Source of the DNA: Ruania alba
GTDB lineage: Bacteria > Actinomycetota > Actinomycetes > Actinomycetales > Beutenbergiaceae
Direction of reading: 5' to 3'
Assembly (NCBI RefSeq): GCF_900105765.1
Contig: NZ_FNTX01000002.1
Coordinates: 124,001-188,000 of the forward strand
DNA: 64,000 nt
This document shows positions 1-8,978 of this stretch, one piece after another. Numbering within the stretch: position 1 is the first letter of the stretch; each line of letters starts with the position of its first letter. The position numbers and the translations under genes are program-made. Below the pieces are notes generated by a model, which had not been told where the DNA came from, made no database searches, and saw only the letters and a program-made list of their open reading frames with translations.

Positions 1-807
1 CAGCAATGGAGCGAGCACCACCTCGCGCTTGGCCTCGGGCCGGTCCTCGAGGGCCGCACGGGCGAGCTCGACCACCTGGGCGCTCCAGCTGCCCGGGACG
101 TACGTGGCCTCGGTATCCAACCGGAGTCGGCGCATGCTGTGCTCGCTGAGCAGCCGGCCCACCGGGTCGGTCTCGTCCGAGGCAGTGACGCCGCGACGCG
201 GTCGGGCGCGACGGCCTGGACCCAGTCCATCCAGTCCGGAGATCGGATGCAGCACGCCGTCCTCGGCGAAGAAGCCGCACCACGCGAACAGGTGTTTGGC
301 CATCACGCGGGCCACGGCAGCCACCGCCTCGGACTCGTTCTCCTCGGAGAGGACCTCAGAGATCTGCGCCATCGTCTCCAGGGCGATCCGGGACCGGTGG
401 TCCAGCCCGGGTTGAACCGTGTCGGTGGCGGCGTCGGCACTGATCTGGACCGCAACGAACCGGGTGCCGCCAGGAATCGGGTGCGGGGTGAACTCGGCGA
501 CGATCCCGATCTGGAGCCCGTCGGCGCGTACCACCGGCAGGGTGAGGGTGAACGGGGCGTCATCATCGACGTGCTCCTGCAGGCGTGCGTGGACCACCGA
601 CCCCAGGCCGGGTGCGATCAGGTCACGCCCGCGTGCCTCGGGCAGGGTGTAGCCGGTGACGCGTTGGAACGCACGGTTGACCCACTGCAGCACGGTCGTC
701 TCCGGGCCCAGGTCCACCACGGCCACGGCGGCCTGTCCCTCGAGCATCACGTGAGCCGCCAGCTCGCGGGGGTCCACGGGGGAATCGCCCTCCTCTGGGT
801 GGTTCAA
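1..807 (-). CDS. PAS-GAF sensor protein, probably N-terminal part of a PP2C/RsbU-type phosphatase (partial)
   Basis: The reading frame runs off the left edge, so only the N-terminal ~269 residues are present. Residues ~20-125 look like a PAS fold (WVNRAFQRVTGYTLPEA, then FTLTLPVVRADG). The stretch after ~140 (ETMAQISEVLSEENESEAVA, then AKHLFAWCGFFAEDG) looks like the start of a GAF domain. In actinobacteria this order usually leads into a SpoIIE/PP2C phosphatase that dephosphorylates a STAS protein, and a STAS gene lies divergently 84 bases away; the catalytic domain itself is outside the window, so this is inference. TTG at 807 is chosen because GAGGAG precedes it by about seven bases. ATG 822 has no ribosome site; GTG 777 has a more distant GAGGAGG. 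Confidence 0.7.
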   Translation of the reverse strand, partial: MNHPEEGDSPVDPRELAAHVMLEGQAAVAVVDLGPETTVLQWVNRAFQRVTGYTLPEARGRDLIAPGLGSVVHARLQEHVDDDAPFTLTLPVVRADGLQIGIVAEFTPHPIPGGTRFVAVQISADAATDTVQPGLDHRSRIALETMAQISEVLSEENESEAVAAVARVMAKHLFAWCGFFAEDGVLHPISGLDGLGPGRRARPRRGVTASDETDPVGRLLSEHSMRRLRLDTEATYVPGSWSAQVVELARAALEDRPEAKREVVLAPLL

Positions 808-890
808 CGCACCGCTCCTCATCGTCTACGGTGTGACCTACTGTGGACCACGCGGACGCGCGCGGCCCGAGACGCCCGCAAGGAGGCCCT

Positions 891-1271
891 GTGCCAGACG
901 CTAACAGCAGCGGTCAGCCGTCGCGCTCTGCCGGTGGCGGTCGCGCGGAGACCGGTACGGTGCAGACCCTGCTCGAGTCCGCCTACACCCGTTTGGTGCT
1001 TTCCGGCGAGGTGGACGTGGCACTGAGCGAAGAACTCACCGAGGCGGTCGCCGAGGCCGAGGCCGCTGGGCTCCCGGTGCGCGTGGACGTGCGCCACGTG
1101 CAGTTCATGGACTCCTCCGGGATCGCGTTGCTCGCCCGCTTGGCGAGTCGTACCCCCGGGCGGCTCACCCTGATCAGGCCGCCGGACGTCGTCAGGTTCC
1201 TGCTCGAGGTGACCCGGATCGGGGACCTGGTGGACATCGTGGAGGAAGAGCCCGCCGACCAAGGCGCCTAG
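891..1271 (+). CDS. STAS-domain anti-anti-sigma factor
   Basis: A 126-residue protein with a STAS fold: beta-strand VRVDVRHVQFMDSSGIALL contains the DSSG motif whose serine is phosphorylated by anti-sigma kinases in the SpoIIAA/RsbV family. The first ~20 residues are Ser/Gly-rich and probably disordered. GTG 891 is chosen because AAGGAGG ends five bases upstream. The gene diverges from the PAS-GAF protein, the usual partner type in a partner-switching module. No anti-sigma kinase or sigma factor gene is visible here, so the controlled sigma factor is unknown. A hairpin follows the gene at 1297-1339. Confidence 0.85.
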   Translation: MPDANSSGQPSRSAGGGRAETGTVQTLLESAYTRLVLSGEVDVALSEELTEAVAEAEAAGLPVRVDVRHVQFMDSSGIALLARLASRTPGRLTLIRPPDVVRFLLEVTRIGDLVDIVEEEPADQGA

Positions 1272-1296
1272 CTGCTCCTGCACATCCGTCTGAACC

Positions 1297-1339
1297 TCGG
1301 CAGGGCGACACACCGACGGCGGTGAGTCGCCTCTGCCGA
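1297..1339. terminator. Hairpin after the STAS gene, probable terminator
   Basis: Stem arms 1297-1309 (TCGGCAGGGCGAC) and 1326-1339 (GTCGCCTCTGCCGA) pair with one bulged base around a 16-base loop. It sits 25 bases after the STAS stop and before the next promoter. There is no clear T tract, as is common in actinobacteria. Confidence 0.5.
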
Positions 1340-1415
1340 TGAGGGGTCAGCAGGTCGGGGCTCGGCAGAAAATACCGCGACCAGCGTCGGTGCTGCTCCC
1401 TACAGTGGGTCCGCC

Positions 1416-4400
1416 ATGACTTCGACCGCGACCCCGACCCCTGCGCCCCCGATGCCCACCGAGACTGCACCGCGCCCCGCCGACCCCGCGCGGCGGATCG
1501 ACTGGCGGCGCCTGCGTCGGCCGGCCGCGGTGATCGCGCTGGTCGGCAGCGCCGGCGCCGCCCTGGGGCAGACCCTCGGGACCCACGTCGCCGGGCTGCT
1601 CGCTGAGGACCCCACCACTCGATTGGTGGGCGTGTTGGCGCTGTGCGTGGTGGGTGCGGCCCTGCTGGACACCGTCGGCCGGTACATCTGGAGCGCCGTC
1701 GTGGACCGCGCGGAGGGGCGGCTGCGGGGCGACCTGCTCACCGCTGCCCTGCGCCAGCCGTTGGCCACGCTCTCCGAGCAGGCGGTGGGCGAGATCCTCG
1801 ACCGCGTCGACGACGACACTCACGATGTGGGCACCCTGGTGCGCCTGCAGGTGTGGCAGTTGATGCGCACCGTGTTCGCGGTGCTGCCGATGTGGATGCT
1901 CGCCGGGTTCACCTGGTGGCCGGCGTTCCTGCTGTTCCCGGCGGTGGCCGCGGTGACGGCGCTGGTGGTGCGTCCGCTGCTCGCTCCGATCGCCTCCCGG
2001 AAGGTCATCGAGGAGATGGCCTGGACCGATCATGCGGCTGCGCTCGAGGAGGGGATCGCCGGGCGGGACGACCTGCGCACCAGTCTTGGGCAGGCCTACG
2101 TGGTGCGCCGGGTGGCGCAGCTCTCCGCCGAGGTACACGCCAAGTTCGCCCGGGTGATCCGCCTGGAGTCCCGGCTAATCCGGCGCTCCGGGCTGCTGCT
2201 GCATGGCCTGCTGGTGGGCGTGGCGGTGACCGGGGTGGCACTCGTGCTCGCCGACGGGCTCACGGTGGGCCGCCTGGTCACGCTGTTCCTGGTGACCACC
2301 ATGTTCGTGGGACAGATCTCGCACCTGGCGGAGCAGCTGCCGGACCTGCAGGCAGGCGTGGGGGCGGTGGTGCGGCTTCGCCAGATGTTCGCTTCCCCGC
2401 CCGAGCCCGACGGCGGCCGCGACCTTCCCGAGGGCGACCTCGCCGTGGAGCTGCGCGACCTGCACTTCGCCTACGACGAGGGCACGTTCGCCCTGAACGG
2501 GGTGAACCTCGAGGTGCCTGCCGGCACCACGATCGCCCTGGTCGGGCGCACCGGATCGGGGAAATCGACCCTCGCGGCGTTGCTCTCCCGCGCCGTCGAG
2601 CCCGAGCCGGGCTCGGTCTTCCTGGGCGGGGTGGACGTGGGCGAGCTCGACCTGGAGCAGCTGCGGTCCGCCGTCGGGGTGGTCAGCCAGCGCACCGACA
2701 TCCTGGCCGGGACGCTCGCGGAGAACATCACGCTGTTCGCCGACCGGCCCCGCGCCCAGATCGAGGCGGCCGTGGCCGAGCTCGGCCTGACCGCCTGGGT
2801 GCAGGGGCTGCCGGACGGGCTGGACACCGAGCTCGGCGCGGGTGGCACCACCCTCTCGGCCGGTGAGGAGCAGCTGGTGGCGTTCGCGCGTCTGCTGGTG
2901 CGGGACGTGCGGGTGGTGATCCTCGACGAGGCCACGGCGCGGATGGATCCGCTCACCGAACGACGGGTGGTGGCGGCCGCCGATCGGTTGCTCCGGGGTC
3001 GTACCGGCATCCTGATCGCGCACCGGTTGAGCACCACGGAGCGGGCCGCCACGGTGGCTGTGCTGGAGCAGGGACGGGTGATCCAGCAGGGGCCTCGCGC
3101 CGAGCTCGCCCGCGCCGAAGGCCCGTTCCGACGCCTGCTCGAGGCGAGCAGCTCGGCCGCTCCAGCGCCGCTGACCGAGGCACCGGTCGCGGTGACCGCA
3201 TCCGACGATGCCATGGCCGCGGAGGACGGATCGCCCGCCCCGGCAACTGGCGGGAGTGCCGGGGAACCACACCAGCTGGGCCACCGCCGTCGGACCGGGC
3301 CACCCCCGGACCGGGCCGACGTGGGCACCGGACCGAGCCTGACCCGCGGAATCACGAGCGCGTTGCTGGTGCGGCCGGCCTGGGGCGTGGGTGGCGCGGT
3401 CGGCTTCCTGCTCACCGCGCTGGTCGGCGCCCACGGTGCGCTGACCGGGTTCGTGTGGGGTCATCTGGTGGTGGCCGTGCGCGAGCACACGGACGTCGCG
3501 ATCCTGATCGGCGCCCTGGTGCTGTGCCTGATCGCCGCTCCGCTGCTGCTCGCGGACGCCATCTGGCGCTACCCACGCTGGTGGGTCGAGGTGCTGCTGC
3601 GCACCAGGATGTCGGTGCTGCGCGGGCAGACCCGGCAGCGCCGTCTGCCCCGCACACCTCCCGGCGAGGTGGTGGCGCGCAGCATGGATGCCGACCGCTA
3701 CGCCCGCTACGCCGACCGGTGGGTGGACTTCATCAATGGCCTAGTGATCGCCGCAGCCACCGCAGCCTTCGCCGGCAGCTGGCTAGCCGGCGGTGTGCTG
3801 CTCGCGGTGATGGTCGCTTCGGCACTCGCCTCCACCGTGGGTCGGCCGATCGCAGGCAGGTCTGCTGCGGCGGCGTCACTGGCGCGGGCCGGATTCGGAC
3901 GGTCGCTGGTCTCCGCGCTGGAGTCCGCCCGCACGGTCAAGCTCGCCGGGGCCACGCCCGACGTGCACGCGCACCTGCAGCGGGTGGACTCCGGACGAGT
4001 GCGCGCTGCCGTGCGTGAGCACCGCGTGCAGGCGGTGCTCGACGGGGTGCCGATCGTGATGGTGCAGGCCGGAGTGGTGACCGCGTGGGCGGCCGTGCTC
4101 TGGGACTGGTGGGGGCTGGCGACGGCGCTGCTGGTGGCGAACGCCGTGAACGGGTTCGACTGGTTCGGCCGGGTCGCCGGCTCCGTGGTGACCGAGGCAC
4201 CGGGCACGCGTTCGTGGCAGCAGGCCACCAGCGCCTTCGCCGGCGGTGTGGACCTGATGCACCTGCCGGACGAGATCGACCTGCTCACCGGTGCGGCACC
4301 ACCGGCCGCGCCACCGAGCAGGGAACGCCTCGAGCACCTGGAGCTGGCCGGCGTCACCGCCGTGCACGACGACGGCACCATCGGTGTGCTGGATGTGAAC

Positions 4401-5009
4401 TTGCAGGTGGAGGCTGGCGAGCTGGTGCTGCTGGTGGGCCAGGTGGGGTCGGGCAAGTCCAGCCTGCTCGCCTCGCTGGCGGGGCTGACGTCCCACCGCG
4501 GGGAGATCCGCTGGAACGGGCGTGCCGTGGCCGATGCCGAGATGTTCCTGCGCCCGGGTCAGGTGGCACACGTGGCCCAGGTGCCGCGGGTGCTCTCCGG
4601 AACGTTCGCCGACAACATCCGGCTCGACCACGATCGCGACACCGTGCGACCGGTCGAAGACGCCCGACTGGCCGAGGATGTGGCCTCCGCCGGTGGCGTG
4701 GAGGCGTTGGTCGGGCATCGTGGGGTGCGGCTCTCCGGCGGTCAGGTGCAGCGTCTGGCGCTGGCTCGCGCCCTGGCCACCGATACCGATCTGCTGCTCG
4801 CGGACGACGTCTCCAGCGCGCTGGACGCGACCACGGAGCTGGAGCTGTGGGCGGCGCTGCGGGAGCGGCGCACCACGGTGATCGGCGCCACGTCGAAGCG
4901 GGCTGCGTTGGCCCTGGCTGACCGAGTGGTGGTACTTGAGGACGGTGCGGTGGCAGCGGTCGGTCCGTGGAGCGAGCTCGAGGAACGGTTCGCACACCTG
5001 GCGGGCTGA
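1416..5009 (+). CDS. Fused full-length ABC exporter (TMD-NBD-TMD-NBD) with one degenerate ATP site
   Basis: At 1197 residues this is two ABC half-exporters in one chain. Half one: membrane domain ~55-310, Walker A GRTGSGKST (~380), signature LSAGEEQ (~478), Walker B VVILDEAT, switch histidine in IAHRLS. Half two: membrane domain ~650-900, Walker A GQVGSGKSS (~1006), signature LSGGQVQR (~1105), Walker B LLLADDVSS with Asp in place of the catalytic Glu, and GATSKR where the switch His should be. So NBD1 Walker motifs plus NBD2 signature form one good ATP site, and the opposite site is degenerate, as in heterodimeric exporters. A Pro/Gly-rich linker (~575-640) joins the halves. A likely -10 (TACAGT, 1401-1406) lies just upstream of ATG 1416. 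The substrate is unknown and no partner gene is adjacent. Confidence 0.88.
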   Translation: MTSTATPTPAPPMPTETAPRPADPARRIDWRRLRRPAAVIALVGSAGAALGQTLGTHVAGLLAEDPTTRLVGVLALCVVGAALLDTVGRYIWSAVVDRAEGRLRGDLLTAALRQPLATLSEQAVGEILDRVDDDTHDVGTLVRLQVWQLMRTVFAVLPMWMLAGFTWWPAFLLFPAVAAVTALVVRPLLAPIASRKVIEEMAWTDHAAALEEGIAGRDDLRTSLGQAYVVRRVAQLSAEVHAKFARVIRLESRLIRRSGLLLHGLLVGVAVTGVALVLADGLTVGRLVTLFLVTTMFVGQISHLAEQLPDLQAGVGAVVRLRQMFASPPEPDGGRDLPEGDLAVELRDLHFAYDEGTFALNGVNLEVPAGTTIALVGRTGSGKSTLAALLSRAVEPEPGSVFLGGVDVGELDLEQLRSAVGVVSQRTDILAGTLAENITLFADRPRAQIEAAVAELGLTAWVQGLPDGLDTELGAGGTTLSAGEEQLVAFARLLVRDVRVVILDEATARMDPLTERRVVAAADRLLRGRTGILIAHRLSTTERAATVAVLEQGRVIQQGPRAELARAEGPFRRLLEASSSAAPAPLTEAPVAVTASDDAMAAEDGSPAPATGGSAGEPHQLGHRRRTGPPPDRADVGTGPSLTRGITSALLVRPAWGVGGAVGFLLTALVGAHGALTGFVWGHLVVAVREHTDVAILIGALVLCLIAAPLLLADAIWRYPRWWVEVLLRTRMSVLRGQTRQRRLPRTPPGEVVARSMDADRYARYADRWVDFINGLVIAAATAAFAGSWLAGGVLLAVMVASALASTVGRPIAGRSAAAASLARAGFGRSLVSALESARTVKLAGATPDVHAHLQRVDSGRVRAAVREHRVQAVLDGVPIVMVQAGVVTAWAAVLWDWWGLATALLVANAVNGFDWFGRVAGSVVTEAPGTRSWQQATSAFAGGVDLMHLPDEIDLLTGAAPPAAPPSRERLEHLELAGVTAVHDDGTIGVLDVNLQVEAGELVLLVGQVGSGKSSLLASLAGLTSHRGEIRWNGRAVADAEMFLRPGQVAHVAQVPRVLSGTFADNIRLDHDRDTVRPVEDARLAEDVASAGGVEALVGHRGVRLSGGQVQRLALARALATDTDLLLADDVSSALDATTELELWAALRERRTTVIGATSKRAALALADRVVVLEDGAVAAVGPWSELEERFAHLAG

Positions 5010-5048
5010 GGCCTCACCACCCGCACCCGGCACCCGCACTCGCAAGGC

Positions 5049-5107
5049 GCCGAACGCAACTCTGTGCGGCGAATCACGAGGAAACGCCGCACAGAGTTGC
5101 GTTCGGC
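5049..5107. repeat. Dispersed palindromic element, copy 1
   Basis: Arms 5049-5071 and 5085-5107 are a perfect 23-bp inverted repeat around a 13-base loop that ends in GGAAA. The arm begins GCCGAACGCAACTCTGTG. Related elements occur at 13270-13329 and 51224-51283. This copy lies between convergent genes (ABC exporter and fructose-bisphosphate aldolase), so it may act as a two-way terminator, but copy 2 lies between divergent genes, which argues for a REP-like dispersed repeat. Confidence 0.85.
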
Positions 5108-5132
5108 ACTGCGCAATAGTCGTTGCTGCCGG

Positions 5133-6155
<1,023 letters not shown>

Positions 6156-6239
6156 GGCGTTCTCTCCTAATGGCTTGTGTGTTGTCGGCGCCCAGTCTCC
6201 CACGAAGTCCGGCAGCGAGGCGCCCGCGCGCGGTCCTGC

Positions 6240-8087
6240 TCAGCTCTCGGCAGTGAGCAGCTGCTCGGTGGCCAGGTCGCGGTAGAGGTCGTCGGTGCGG
6301 AGCAGATCCGCATGGGTGCCGATGGCGCGCACCCGGCCGGCGTCCAGCACCACGATCTGATCGGCGCTGGTGACCGTGGACAGGCGGTGGGCCACCACGA
6401 TCACGTTCGTGCGCCCCGCGGCCTCGAGCATCACCTGGCGCAGCGCCGCCTCGTTGGCGGCATCCAGCTGGGAGGTGGCCTCGTCGAGCAGGAGCAGACG
6501 GGGGCGGCGCAGCAGCGCCCGAGCAATCGCCACCCGTTGCCGCTCACCTCCGGAGAGGGTCACGCCCCGAGCCCCGACGGCGGAGTCCAGCCCGTCCGGA
6601 AGACGGCCCACCAGGTCGGTCAGGCGAGCCTGTGCCACCACCCGTGCGACGTCGTCGTCGGTGGCCTCAGGGGCCGCCATGATGAGGTTCTCGCGCAGGG
6701 TCCCGTGCAGCACAGGGGCGTCCTGCTCGACGTAACCGATCATCGAGCGCAGCTCGCGCAGGGGCCAGTCCCCGATGTCTCGTCCATCCACGCGCACCGT
6801 GCCGGCCGTGGCCGGATAGAACCCTTCGATCAGGGAGAAGATCGTGGTCTTTCCAGCCCCCGAAGGGCCCACCAGGGCGGTCAGCCCGGTGCCGGTGGCC
6901 GTGAACGAGACGCCTCGGTGGACCGGGGCGAGGTCAGCCTCATAACGGAACTCCACGCCGTCGAACTCCACCCGAGCTGCCTCGGTGGAACTGCCGGCAG
7001 CGCTGGTGGGGGCGCCGTCGGAGAGATCCTCGGCATCGAGGTGATCCACCTGCTCCACACGGGCCACCGCGGCCAGGCCGGTCTGCAGCTGGGAGAGCGC
7101 CTGCACCAGGGAGCCGATCGGGCCCATCAGGTAGAACAGCATCAGCAGGAATCCGATCAGCGAACCGATCGTCATCGCGCCGTCGGCCACGCGAGCACCG
7201 CCCAGGCCGAGCACCACCAGGAAGGCGATGTTCACCGGGAGGAACGCCAGCACACCGGCGAGCGCCTCCCAGACGGCAACGGTGACGCCCTTGTCGCGGG
7301 CCTCCACGGCTGCCTTGTCGAGAGAGGCCATCTCGCGGCCCTCGGCACCGGAGGCCTTCACGGTGCGGAAGGCGCCGAGCAGCCGCTCCAGGATGCCGCC
7401 CATGTCACCGAGCGCCGTCTGGGACTCCCGGGTGGCAGCGCCGATCCGGGGCATCACCACGAGCATCACCAGGGTGACCACGGCGGCCATCGAGAGGGTG
7501 ACCGCGAACAGCACCAGGTCGATCCAGGCCATCACGGCCAGCCCACCGAGCAGCATGAAGATCGCGGTCAGTCCCCCGATCACCGTGGTGGAGGCGACTG
7601 TGCGGAGCAGGTTGGTATCGGAGGTGAGCCGGGAGACGAGGTCACCGGACTTGAGGCGATCCACCTCGGGGACAGTCAGGTGCACGAGCTGGCTGACCAA
7701 CCGCCGGCGCACGGTCAGGATGATGTTCTGCCCGGTGCGCTGCATCAGGTACGGCCCGAAGGCCTCCAGGACGGCACCCACGAGCACGGCCCCACCGAGG
7801 ATCCAGAGCAGGTTGCCGAGCGGATCGCCGTCACCGAGGGTCTCGATGATCGACATCGCGATCACCGGTTGAACGAGCCCGACGATCCCGCCGAAGAACG
7901 TGAGCGTTCCGCCGATCAGGAGGATGCGCAGGTGCGAGCGTGCGTAGAACCACAGCCGGCTGATCCGGACCGGCCGCTCCTTGGCCTCGGCGTCCACCGT
8001 GTCCGGTGGCATGACCTCGACATCAGGCTGTTCGGTGCCCGCAGGTTCGGACGTGGTGGCGTCGGTGCTCGACGGTGGGGTCGTCAT
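6240..8087 (-). CDS. ABC exporter half-transporter (membrane domain plus ATPase)
   Basis: A 615-residue half-exporter. After a ~50-residue Thr/Pro-rich cytoplasmic start, a six-helix type IV membrane domain spans ~60-340, followed by the ATPase: Walker A GPSGAGKTT, Q-loop EQDAPVL, signature LSGGERQR, Walker B LLLLDEAT and switch His VVAHRLST, all canonical. It would work as a homodimer, unlike the fused exporter at 1416-5009. GGAG precedes ATG 8087 at a normal distance. The substrate cannot be told from the sequence; multidrug or lipid export is typical of the family. Confidence 0.88.
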   Translation of the reverse strand: MTTPPSSTDATTSEPAGTEQPDVEVMPPDTVDAEAKERPVRISRLWFYARSHLRILLIGGTLTFFGGIVGLVQPVIAMSIIETLGDGDPLGNLLWILGGAVLVGAVLEAFGPYLMQRTGQNIILTVRRRLVSQLVHLTVPEVDRLKSGDLVSRLTSDTNLLRTVASTTVIGGLTAIFMLLGGLAVMAWIDLVLFAVTLSMAAVVTLVMLVVMPRIGAATRESQTALGDMGGILERLLGAFRTVKASGAEGREMASLDKAAVEARDKGVTVAVWEALAGVLAFLPVNIAFLVVLGLGGARVADGAMTIGSLIGFLLMLFYLMGPIGSLVQALSQLQTGLAAVARVEQVDHLDAEDLSDGAPTSAAGSSTEAARVEFDGVEFRYEADLAPVHRGVSFTATGTGLTALVGPSGAGKTTIFSLIEGFYPATAGTVRVDGRDIGDWPLRELRSMIGYVEQDAPVLHGTLRENLIMAAPEATDDDVARVVAQARLTDLVGRLPDGLDSAVGARGVTLSGGERQRVAIARALLRRPRLLLLDEATSQLDAANEAALRQVMLEAAGRTNVIVVAHRLSTVTSADQIVVLDAGRVRAIGTHADLLRTDDLYRDLATEQLLTAES

Positions 8088-8246
8088 CGGGTCTCCGGTG
8101 GTTGTGGCGGTGGAGCGACGGTACCCAGGTGTTCAGCGCTGGCGCATCGCCCGTGCGGAGGATCTGGCGGCGGCAGCCCTCCTCCTTGAGGCGTGCGCCG
8201 GGCGCTGGGCGAACGGTGCGGGCCACGGCGTGGATAGGCTGCTGGG

Positions 8247-8285
8247 GTGAGAACCGAGCACGCCCACCAGACGAGGCCCCGATGA
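8247..8285 (+). CDS. Possible 12-codon leader peptide overlapping the Rrf2 gene
   Basis: TAGGCT (8235-8240), six bases, then GTG 8247 fits the leaderless start pattern seen many times in this window. The frame reads VRTEHAHQTRPR and its TGA overlaps the ATG of the Rrf2-family gene (ATGA, 8282-8285), so translation of the two could be coupled. No composition bias points to attenuation by a particular amino acid. This is a hypothesis from position and pattern only. Confidence 0.35.
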   Translation: MRTEHAHQTRPR

Positions 8286-8737
8286 GGATCTCGGCGAAGG
8301 CGGACTACGCCGTCCGGGCTGTGGCCGAGTTGGCCGGCGGTGGCCACACGCCGATGCCCGCCGAGGCGCTCGCGCGCGCGGCCGGAGTGCCGCACCGATT
8401 CCTGGAGGGGATTCTCAGCGATCTGCGGCGGGACGGGATCGTGATGAGCCGCCGGGGCGCCGGGGGCGGCCACGTGCTGGCTCGGCCACCGGCGGAGGTA
8501 ACGCTGGCGGACGTGATCCGTGCCGTGGACGGACCGCTGGTGTTCGTCCGTGATGAACGGCCCGGCGAGATGGCCTACCAGGGCGCCGCGGCGGTGCTGC
8601 CGCAGGTGTGGGTGGCCTTGCGTGCGAACGTGCGGGCGGTGCTCGAGCAGGTGACGCTCGCCGATCTCGCGGCTGGGCACGTCCCTGCCGTCGTGCAGGA
8701 GCTGACCGCGGACGAGGACGCCTGGCGCAGCCCGTGA
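8282..8737 (+). CDS. Rrf2-family transcriptional regulator
   Basis: A 151-residue winged-helix protein. MRISAKADYAVRAVAELA followed by the recognition helix (LARAAGVPHRFLEGILSDLR) and the wing (SRRGAGGGHVLARP) is typical Rrf2. The three cysteines that bind an Fe-S cluster in IscR/NsrR are absent (the region reads GPLVFVRDERPGEMAYQG), so it probably senses something else, as CymR-type members do. ATG 8282 has a weak GAGG five bases upstream and overlaps a possible leader peptide. It lies upstream of, and codirectional with, a TauE/SafE exporter whose promoter carries a dyad; control of that gene is a reasonable guess. Confidence 0.85.
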   Translation: MRISAKADYAVRAVAELAGGGHTPMPAEALARAAGVPHRFLEGILSDLRRDGIVMSRRGAGGGHVLARPPAEVTLADVIRAVDGPLVFVRDERPGEMAYQGAAAVLPQVWVALRANVRAVLEQVTLADLAAGHVPAVVQELTADEDAWRSP

Positions 8738-8774
8738 CCTGAGGTCGCGCGCCGATCGGGTTCCCCTGTCGTCC

Positions 8775-8884
8775 GGAATCACACGTCGATCTGGCGGCTC
8801 GGGATGACCGGATCGACGTTCGATTCCTGTGCTGGGTGCTCCCTGGTCGCCACATCGACGCTTGATTCCGTCCGGGCGACCAGG
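8775..8884. repeat. Cluster of short inverted repeats
   Basis: A 17-bp unit, GATCGACGTTCGATTCC, occurs at 8811-8827, inverted at 8775-8791 (two mismatches) and again at 8853-8869 (three mismatches). A perfect 10-bp inverted repeat CCTGGTCGCC/GGCGACCAGG (8842-8851, 8875-8884) flanks the last copy. No coding frame of quality crosses the region. It may be an operator array or a small structured RNA; function is unknown. Confidence 0.6.
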
Positions 8885-8910
8885 ATGTGGACTCGCCGAA
8901 TATCCCCCTA

Positions 8911-8936
8911 ATCCGACCAACTCACTCGGATATGGT
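8911..8936 (+). promoter_or_regulatory. Dyad and probable -10 upstream of the TauE/SafE gene
   Basis: ATCCGA-N9-TCGGAT (8911-8931) is a perfect 6-bp inverted repeat that runs into a -10-like TATGGT (8931-8936), about 40 bases before the start codon. This is where a repressor would block RNA polymerase. The adjacent Rrf2 protein is a candidate ligand; that link is inferred. Confidence 0.4.
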
Positions 8937-8978
8937 CGTGGCGTCCGGTCGAGACATCCGACCACGAGGAGACCACCT

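Noticed and set aside
2175-3488. Minus-strand 437-codon frame opposite the fused exporter
   Set aside because: Low-complexity Gly/Arg/His-rich shadow of the real gene.
6177-8189. Long plus-strand open frame (670 codons) opposite the ABC exporter
   Set aside because: It is the shadow of the minus-strand ABC gene in GC-rich DNA: His/Gln/Gly-rich, no motif, while the minus strand has every ABC motif.
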